A stretch of DNA of 34,268 nt from Actinomycetes bacterium (GTDB lineage: Bacteria > Actinomycetota > Acidimicrobiia > Acidimicrobiales > JAKAVM01): the NCBI GenBank assembly GCA_021817065.1, contig JAKAWH010000025.1:1-34268 (forward strand), given 5' to 3'. Shown here in pieces: positions 28,557-34,268 of this stretch (the stretch's first letter is position 1; every line of letters begins with the position of its first letter). Both the position numbers and the translations under genes were made by a program. The notes under the pieces were generated by a model. The model did not search any database, had not been told where the DNA came from, and saw only the letters and a program-made list of their open reading frames with translations.

Positions 28557-28654
28557 ACCAGCTATGTTCATCCCGCCGGAAACACCAGGCGACCCTGTCG
28601 GCATGGCGACACCAGGGGTGCCACCAGCGACGTTCCTCCCGCCGGAGACACACC
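28557..28654. repeat. Direct repeat pair in the ADH-CMD intergenic region
   Basis: ACCAGCTATGTTCATCCCGCCGGAAACACCA (28557) versus ACCAGCGACGTTCCTCCCGCCGGAGACACACCA (28623); offset 66 bp. Confidence 0.8.
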
Positions 28655-29275
28655 ATGACCGTGTCCCCCCTCGATCGGGATTCCGCCCGGAAAGCTGCCG
28701 AGGCATTGGGGGTGCCCGAAGGGATGACCCGGCTGTCGGTGTTCCAGGTGCTGCTGAGGCACCCCGCGCTGGCCAAACCGTTCAACGACCTGTTGATGTG
28801 CCTGCTTTTTTCCGGCTCGCTAGACGTGCGGCTGCGGGAACTGGTGATCATGCGCATGGGATGGGTGACCGGCTCGGTATACGAGTGGACCCAGCACTGG
28901 GGAATCGCCCAGGTCCTCGGAATCGATCCCGACGATCTACTCGCTGTACGCGACTGGCACTCGGCTCCGGCGTCGCAATTCACCCCCGTCGACCGCGCCG
29001 CTCTCGCCGCGGTCGACGACGTGGCCTCGTGCGGCTACATCTCCCCGACCACCTGGGTCGCCGTCGAGGAGGCGCTGCCAGACCGGGCCGATCAGGTGGA
29101 ACTCGCCATGCTTGTGTCCACCTACGCCGCGGTGTCGGTGTTCCTCCGCAGCCTGGAAGTGCCACTCGAAGAGGGTGTCGAGCCCTGGCCCCCCGACGGG
29201 CTCGACCCGGGGAGGGCGACTCCCCCTGAATCGCCTGCTGCCGCGGTCGCGCCGAACCCCCCCACTGATCTCTAG
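28655..29275 (+). CDS. Carboxymuconolactone decarboxylase (AhpD-like) family protein
   Basis: PALAKPFNDLLMCLLFSGSLDVRLRELVIMRMGWVTGSVYEWTQHWGIAQVLGIDPDDL is CMD-fold-like (E...H pattern). Confidence 0.85.
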   Translation: MTVSPLDRDSARKAAEALGVPEGMTRLSVFQVLLRHPALAKPFNDLLMCLLFSGSLDVRLRELVIMRMGWVTGSVYEWTQHWGIAQVLGIDPDDLLAVRDWHSAPASQFTPVDRAALAAVDDVASCGYISPTTWVAVEEALPDRADQVELAMLVSTYAAVSVFLRSLEVPLEEGVEPWPPDGLDPGRATPPESPAAAVAPNPPTDL

Positions 29276-29480
29276 CTCTGTCGCCGAAATGTGCACACGT
29301 GCCGGAATGCGCGCGATGAGACGCAAATTCGCGCGCTCTGCCCACGAACCGTAGTTAGTTGGGCATATGTAGCGATTAATTCTCGCGATCCTGCCCCTTG
29401 AGACTGCGTTCTACCTAGTGAAGATGCATCCCGTGTCGCACACGTCATCGTGGACGGGATCCGGAAGGGAGGAAGGTGAA

Positions 29481-30233
29481 GTGATCGGAGTGCTGGGCAC
29501 GCGCGGAGAGGAGAGTCGCGTCAGGCGAGGTGGGGAAAAGCAGAACGCAGGGGTGACTACCCCGCGGAGCCGACTTCACCGGGAGAGCAGTTCGGCTGAA
29601 GCGCCGTGTACCAACCCCCGGTGCAGGGAACTGATCACGTCGCTGCAGCAGGCAGCACTCGTCGATCTCCTTACGGGCTGCAGGAACAGGCGCGCGCTCG
29701 ATACGGAGTTCGGTGCCGTCGTGGCGGCGGCAAGAAGGGCATCCGGAGATATCGCGGTGATCGTCGCAGATCTCGACGGATTGAAGGCCACCAACGACGG
29801 CCTCGGCCATCTTTACGGCGATGCGCGGCTGCGGGCTTTTGCATCTGCACTTCGCAACGGCCTACGGGAGTCCGATCTCGTATACAGATTCGGCGGTGAC
29901 GAATTCGTCATCGTCATTCCCTCCACCGATCGCGACGGAGCGATCGAGGTGATGAACCGGATCTCCCTATCCGGGAGCCCTCCCTTCTCGTGGGGCGCGA
30001 CGTCACTGCAGGTGTGCACGGGGTCCCCGAGCGAAGAGGTACCGGGATCGTACGACCCCTTCCACCTCATCGCGGTTGCCGACACCGAGCTTTACGAGGC
30101 CAAGCGGCGGTCGCATGCTTCGAGCTCGATGGGACGGATGCCGGGAAACGGGAGCACCCGTTGGCACGCTGAGGTCATCGGGGCGCCTTCGGGAGGGTGG
30201 GTCGACATAGAACCTCTGCAATGCGTGCAGTGA
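29481..30233 (+). CDS. GGDEF-domain diguanylate cyclase, no recognisable sensor domain
   Basis: LVDLLTGCRNRRALDTEF, IVADLDGLKATNDGLGHLYGD, RESDLVYRFGGDEFVIVIPS (I-site RxxD and intact GGDEF). GTG 29481 preceded by GGGAGGAAGG; an in-frame ATG at 29418 is possible. Confidence 0.9.
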   Translation: MIGVLGTRGEESRVRRGGEKQNAGVTTPRSRLHRESSSAEAPCTNPRCRELITSLQQAALVDLLTGCRNRRALDTEFGAVVAAARRASGDIAVIVADLDGLKATNDGLGHLYGDARLRAFASALRNGLRESDLVYRFGGDEFVIVIPSTDRDGAIEVMNRISLSGSPPFSWGATSLQVCTGSPSEEVPGSYDPFHLIAVADTELYEAKRRSHASSSMGRMPGNGSTRWHAEVIGAPSGGWVDIEPLQCVQ

Positions 30234-31339
30234 GCGACAATGGTTGCCTGGTCGACCTGTCCGAGGACAGGAAGCTCGTCGAGGAGTGCCAGGCCGGAAA
30301 CCTAGCAGCCTTTGACCAATTGTATGCGCGGTATTTCGCGCGCCTCACTCGTTTCTGTCACCGGAGACTGGGGAGCGGATGTGACGCGGAAGACGTAGCG
30401 CAAGAGACGTTCTTCCGTGCCTGGAAGGCGCTGCCCTCCTTCAGCGGGGAGAAGCACTTCTACCCGTGGCTCACCGTCATCGCCGCACACCTGTGCACCG
30501 ACCGCCTTCGATCCTCGGCGCGTTGCGTGCCAGTCAGGGAGCTCGCCGTCGGCGGTCACGACGTTCACAGTGAGCAAGAAGAACGGCTGATGGCCCGTGC
30601 TGAAGGGGCGATGGCACGTGAGGCGCTGCACAGGATTCCTCCTCGACACCGTGAGATCCTCCTCGAGAAGGAGGACAAAGGGTGGACGTGTGAGCAGATC
30701 GCAACGCACCATGACGTGTCCGTTTCGGCGGTGATGACCACTCTCTGGCGGGCCCGCCAAGAACTCCGCAGGGCGTATTCGGATATCGAGGCACGATGCT
30801 GCGTGCTGGGTTCCGCCTTGTTCGTCCTGCGACGTGTCGTGAGAGGCGGCGCGATCAAGACGACCAGCGTGGTCGCGGGCTCAGCGGGAGCCGTCCCACC
30901 CGGTTTTGCTCCGGTAGCTCGTTCCACGCTCGCCGCGGCAGCTTCGATGGCGGCCCTTCCCTCGGGTACCGGCCCGATGGCCATCACGATTCCTTCGATA
31001 TCCCTGAGGCGATCTCCCGTCATGCCACTGGGCGCTCCGGTGGGCGCTATGCACGGTACGGGCACAGTGCCCGGCGGGACTCCGGCGGCGGCGCTCTCGG
31101 TGCCCCTAGTGCCGCGACCAGACCAGGGAACCGGGAATGGCGCCTCTGGTGCACACCAGGAAGCCGCGGTGCGTTGGTCGGGCGATGGCCCCGTGAACAC
31201 GCCGGAGGGTGGCGCGAGCTCCAGCCTGCATCCGGACACGTCCGCAGGTTGGTCAAGATGGGATACCGCGGGCCCACCCGCAATCACCGGTGCTGATCGG
31301 ACACACCCGGGAGGATCCGAAGGGAGACGGCACGGTTGA
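30221..31339 (+). CDS. ECF-type RNA polymerase sigma factor with about 180-aa C-terminal extension
   Basis: AFDQLYARYFARLTRFCHRRLGSGCDAEDVAQETFFRAWKALPSF (sigma2), ALHRIPPRHREILLEKEDKGWTCEQIATHHDVSVSAVMTTLWRARQELRRAY (sigma4), then an Ala/Gly/Pro/Ser-rich tail. Start (ATG 30221 or GTG 30230) overlaps the GGDEF stop. Confidence 0.92.
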   Translation: MRAVSDNGCLVDLSEDRKLVEECQAGNLAAFDQLYARYFARLTRFCHRRLGSGCDAEDVAQETFFRAWKALPSFSGEKHFYPWLTVIAAHLCTDRLRSSARCVPVRELAVGGHDVHSEQEERLMARAEGAMAREALHRIPPRHREILLEKEDKGWTCEQIATHHDVSVSAVMTTLWRARQELRRAYSDIEARCCVLGSALFVLRRVVRGGAIKTTSVVAGSAGAVPPGFAPVARSTLAAAASMAALPSGTGPMAITIPSISLRRSPVMPLGAPVGAMHGTGTVPGGTPAAALSVPLVPRPDQGTGNGASGAHQEAAVRWSGDGPVNTPEGGASSSLHPDTSAGWSRWDTAGPPAITGADRTHPGGSEGRRHG

Positions 31340-31384
31340 ACTCCCACCCCGGCAGTCGGTCCTCATCCAGCAAGGCGCACCCAC

Positions 31385-31402
31385 TCCAGCGAGTACTCTG
31401 GA
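31385..31402. promoter_or_regulatory. Candidate TetR autoregulatory operator over the -10
   Basis: TCCAG-N8-CTGGA inverted repeat containing GAGTACTC and the -10-like TACTCT (31394-31399), 6 nt from ATG 31406. Confidence 0.5.
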
Positions 31403-31405
31403 ACC

Positions 31406-32092
31406 ATGGTCGGGAGGGTGCCAGCTCTTCCGTCGCTGGATGTGTCGGCTGCGACGGTGACGCCCCGCCGACGCAGGCGTGCCTCGAGCGACCACCAGAA
31501 AGAAATGCGGCGAGAACAGATCCTCGCTGCGGCGAAGCGGGTGTTCGCCGCCAACGGCTTCCACGCAACCACCATCGCCGATGTCGCCCGGCAGGCGGGT
31601 GTCTCCTACGGGATCGTCTACTGGTACTTCGACAACAAGGAGGCACTCTTCCGCTCCCTCATGGACGGGGAGGAGCAGGCGCTCCGTACCCACATCGGCC
31701 AGTCCGTCCTCGAGAGGGCACTGCACCCTGGCGATCCCGACCTCACCGTCACCGCCATCAAGCAGGCCCTTCGGGCTACCCTGGGGTTCTTCGAGTCCCG
31801 CCCCGATTCGGCGCGCATCCTCTTCCGCGATTCCCTATCCTTCAGCGATAATTTCGCCCGGCACCTTTTCGACATCTACGAAAGGTTCATCGGGGACATC
31901 GAGGCTGCCCTCGTCGCGGCACAGGAGGGAGGGCAGGTCATCCAGGGCCCAGCCCGGATCATGGCCTACTCGGTCGCGGCTCTCGTCGGGCAAGTCACGC
32001 TGCGGCGCCTGGTCACCGACGATGGCCTCACCACCGATCAGGTTGCCGACTTCCTGGTGGAATTTATCCTGAACGGGATTCTGGCGCGCTGA
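31406..32092 (+). CDS. TetR-family regulator
   Basis: RREQILAAAKRVFAANGFHATTIADVARQAGVSYGIVYWYFDNKEALFRSLM: TetR HTH. Confidence 0.94.
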   Translation: MVGRVPALPSLDVSAATVTPRRRRRASSDHQKEMRREQILAAAKRVFAANGFHATTIADVARQAGVSYGIVYWYFDNKEALFRSLMDGEEQALRTHIGQSVLERALHPGDPDLTVTAIKQALRATLGFFESRPDSARILFRDSLSFSDNFARHLFDIYERFIGDIEAALVAAQEGGQVIQGPARIMAYSVAALVGQVTLRRLVTDDGLTTDQVADFLVEFILNGILAR

Positions 32093-32146
32093 CCCCAGTC
32101 GTGGCCGGGGGTTTGCCAGGGACTCAACTGCCTCGGGGCGGGCGCC

Positions 32147-32428
32147 CTACAAGTAGGTGTTGAGGAAGCCTTCCGCTGCGCGGCCCGAAGCGCCGCCAAG
32201 GCTCCCCACCGCCTGGCTGATCGAGTTGATCATGCCTGCTGCTGGAGATGCCGCCTGTGCAGACCCGGAACCGGATCCCCCGAGCTGGTTGGCGACGTAC
32301 TGATCGATCTGCTGGGTGGGACTCGACGCCTGAGAGGTCGTCACACCGCCCGCGAGCGCTCCGGCGACATATTGATCGATCTCCTGGGTGGGGTTGGGGT
32401 ACTGGTTAACTCCTGAAACCGAACTCAT
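32147..32428 (-). CDS. Small protein of unknown function with duplicated PTQ(E/Q)IDQYVA motif
   Basis: 93 aa: MSSVSGVNQYPNPTQEIDQYVAGALAGGVTTSQASSPTQQIDQYVANQLGGSGSGSAQAASPAAGMINSISQAVGSLGGASGRAAEGFLNTYL. Purine-rich SD-like GGAGGCAAAGGAG upstream on the minus strand. Confidence 0.7.
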   Translation of the reverse strand: MSSVSGVNQYPNPTQEIDQYVAGALAGGVTTSQASSPTQQIDQYVANQLGGSGSGSAQAASPAAGMINSISQAVGSLGGASGRAAEGFLNTYL

Positions 32429-32511
32429 CGGCGGCCGCTCCTTTGCCTCCCCAGGATATCGGCATTCTCTGCTTCATTGTTGAGCACCGCGTAGGCATGG
32501 GTTAACTTTTC

Positions 32512-32611
32512 GCCTGGTTGCCTCCTGGTTGCCTCCTGGTTGCCTCCTGAATCCTGCTTGCCTCCTGAATCCTGCCTCCTGACTCCTGCTTGCCTCCTGA
32601 CTCCTGACTTC
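32512..32611. repeat. Low-complexity tandem repeat tract
   Basis: GGTTGCCTCCT x3 (32516-32548) followed by degenerate CCTGAATCCTGCTTGCCT-type repeats. Confidence 0.95.
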
Positions 32612-32670
32612 CCGTTTAGGACTCGGTCGGGTGTTTCTCACCTTCGCCCTGGTTCACCCTCCTCACCGTC

Positions 32671-32700
32671 CCCCGGCTCCCCCCGGCTCCCCCCGGCGCC
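32671..32700. repeat. 10-bp tandem repeat CCCCGGCTCC x3 (last copy degenerate)
   Basis: ccccggctcc ccccggctcc ccccggcgcc. Confidence 0.9.
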
Positions 32701-32758
32701 TTGATATCCACAGGATATTCCCTAGTCGCATTGATTATTCAGCGGTAGAATCCTCCTT

Positions 32759-34240
32759 ATGTTTGATACTCTTTCTCCCGAGGCGGGGCCGGCAGGCCAT
32801 CCTGCATCCTCGCTCTCCGACGAGGATCTCCATCGGGAGATTCTCACCTTGGCCGGCCACATTGCCGCCGCCAAGTGCGCCTGGCTCGATCTGGTGGCCG
32901 AGATGGACAGAAGGGCGATGTACTACGAGTGGGGATGCAAATCGGCAGCCGACTGGCTGTCGGTGCGATGCGGCATCGGGCTGGGCACTGCTTTCGAATA
33001 CGTGCGGGTGGCCCGGGCCATGTCGGAGTTCCCCCTCATCCACGACGCCTTTGCGACCGGCGAGTTCTCCTATTCCAAGGTGAGGGCAGTGACCCGAGTG
33101 GCAACGCCTGCCAATGAGGAGACCCTGGTCGATTACGCTCGCTACGCAACGGGAGCCCAACTGGAGAAGATCGTGGGCGCCTTTCGGGGAGCCAGGGAGG
33201 CTGCCGATCCCGAACGCGTTGCCCGCCGGTTGGCCAGGCGTTACCTGCGCTTTCACTTCGATGCAGATGGATCTCTGGTGGGATCGTTCCGGCTTCCCCC
33301 CGAGACCGGAGCCACTTTGGTGGCCGCCATCGAAGCGGCACGAGCCGAGCTGGAAGCCGACGAGAGGGGAGGCAGTCCGGTCGAGCCCCAGGGAGAGCCA
33401 GCCGGGACCGGCGAGCCTTCCCCCGCTGGTGACACTGCCGGTCAAGAGTGCCCCGGTGGCTCCTTCGCTGGTGAGTCTTCCGCGGAAGAGTCGGACCCTG
33501 CCGATTCCCCTGCTGGTGACACTGCCCCTGCTGGTGACACTGCCCCTGCTGGTGACACTGCCGGGCAAGAGTGCCCCGGTGGCTCCTTCGGACCGATCGT
33601 CATTGCCGACGACCCCGAGCCTGCCTCCTGGAGGAACGCAGACGAGCCCCACGGTGCCAGAATGGTCGACGCCCTGGTGCATATGGCCGAGACGGCCGTC
33701 TCGAAGATGAGCCAAACCGGCTCGGTGATGCCAGCCCCCTCGATCATCGTCCACGTGGACGGGTCTTCGATCACCATCGACGACGGTCCCCACGTCGGAT
33801 TCGAGACCGCGCTGCGCCTGGCCTGCGATGGATCGGTGGCCACCCAGTGGATGGTCGATGGCCTGCCCGTCGACCTTGGACGCACGAAGAGAGTGGTGTC
33901 GCCCGCCCTGCGGCGCACCCTCCATGCACGCGATGGTGGCTGCGTCTTTCCCGGGTGCCACCGCAAACGCTTCACCCAGGCCCACCACCTCATCCACTGG
34001 GCCGACGGAGGACCCACCGATCTGGACAATCTGGCCACCTTCTGCTCCTGGCACCACCACCTGGTTCACGAGGGAGGTTTCACTGTAAGCCGGTGCGAGG
34101 ACGGCAAGCTCACTTTTTACAATGCCAAAGGCGAGGATATCTGTTGGCGGCACAGCTATCTACACACGCGCCGGCAACATTCCATGACCACGATTCGGCA
34201 GTGGTATTTGCCGACGGGAACCACTCGGTGTAGCCAGTAG
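32759..34240 (+). CDS. DUF222 / HNH endonuclease domain protein (13E12-repeat type)
   Basis: DUF222-like N-terminus (LAGHIAAAKCAWLDLVAEMDRR...GCKSAADWLSVRCGIGLGTAFEYVRVARAM) and C-terminal HNH CVFPGCHRKRFTQAHHLIHWADGGPTDLDNLATFCSWHHHLVH. Confidence 0.93.
   Translation: MFDTLSPEAGPAGHPASSLSDEDLHREILTLAGHIAAAKCAWLDLVAEMDRRAMYYEWGCKSAADWLSVRCGIGLGTAFEYVRVARAMSEFPLIHDAFATGEFSYSKVRAVTRVATPANEETLVDYARYATGAQLEKIVGAFRGAREAADPERVARRLARRYLRFHFDADGSLVGSFRLPPETGATLVAAIEAARAELEADERGGSPVEPQGEPAGTGEPSPAGDTAGQECPGGSFAGESSAEESDPADSPAGDTAPAGDTAPAGDTAGQECPGGSFGPIVIADDPEPASWRNADEPHGARMVDALVHMAETAVSKMSQTGSVMPAPSIIVHVDGSSITIDDGPHVGFETALRLACDGSVATQWMVDGLPVDLGRTKRVVSPALRRTLHARDGGCVFPGCHRKRFTQAHHLIHWADGGPTDLDNLATFCSWHHHLVHEGGFTVSRCEDGKLTFYNAKGEDICWRHSYLHTRRQHSMTTIRQWYLPTGTTRCSQ
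33509..33562 (+). repeat. 18-bp in-frame tandem repeat x3 inside the DUF222-HNH gene
   Basis: CCTGCTGGTGACACTGCC three times exactly, encoding (PAGDTA)3. A further PAGDTAGQECPGGSF copy lies at 33422-33466. Confidence 0.97.
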
Positions 34241-34268
34241 CAGCCGGCGTTCCGGCGGCGTCAAGGCC

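Noticed and set aside
29418-29480. GEMM-type c-di-GMP riboswitch upstream of the GGDEF gene
   Set aside because: Only simple inverted repeats are present; the conserved GEMM core sequences are not recognisable.
32735-34153. 472-aa minus-strand ORF opposite DUF222-HNH with SVTSRGSVTSRG repeats
   Set aside because: Mirror of the 18-bp plus-strand tandem repeat; the HNH domain on the plus strand is clear.
32759-34240. Homing endonuclease or transposase for a mobile element
   Set aside because: DUF222-HNH proteins are widespread multicopy actinobacterial genes; no terminal inverted repeats or target duplications were identified around it.

Overview
The window is a high-GC, actinobacterial-looking chromosomal segment. 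The phylum is inferred from composition and protein families; Acidimicrobiia-like is only a guess. I support about 30 protein-coding genes and saw no rRNA, tRNA, CRISPR array or transposase. Housekeeping genes include guaA, rnhB, lepA, rpsT, holA, folP, a YbbN-like thioredoxin and a peptide deformylase. These are mixed with lipid/steroid-type acyl-CoA catabolism genes: two acyl-CoA dehydrogenases, a FadA5-like thiolase, a FadD-type ligase, an APH-type protein and an F420-type LLM oxidoreductase. There are also an NMO/thioesterase/ADH/CMD gene run, a GGDEF protein overlapping an ECF sigma factor, TetR and ArsR regulators, and a DUF222-HNH protein. The most interesting signals are regulatory. 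(1) A perfect 16-bp ATAGAACGCGTTCTAT palindrome matching the KstR-type motif sits inside a near-consensus TGGACA-N16-TATAAT promoter of the FadA5-like thiolase/ABC-exporter unit. (2) A perfect 16-bp TTGACCGCGCGGTCAA palindrome fills the region just upstream of a -10 in front of the NMO gene run. (3) Nine genes carry TANNNT exactly 6 nt before their ATG, a leaderless-promoter signature, including very compact divergent pairs. (4) An overlapping diguanylate cyclase/ECF sigma pair has a long C-terminal extension on the sigma factor. (5) Several intergenic regions carry spaced direct repeats with about 43-66 bp offset, the clearest being a 51-bp repeat with two mini-hairpins per unit. I did not find an obvious large, self-contained new system. 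The GGDEF-ECF pair and the palindrome-controlled NMO run are the best candidates for undescribed biology. All functional names come from reading motifs in translations; no database search was run.
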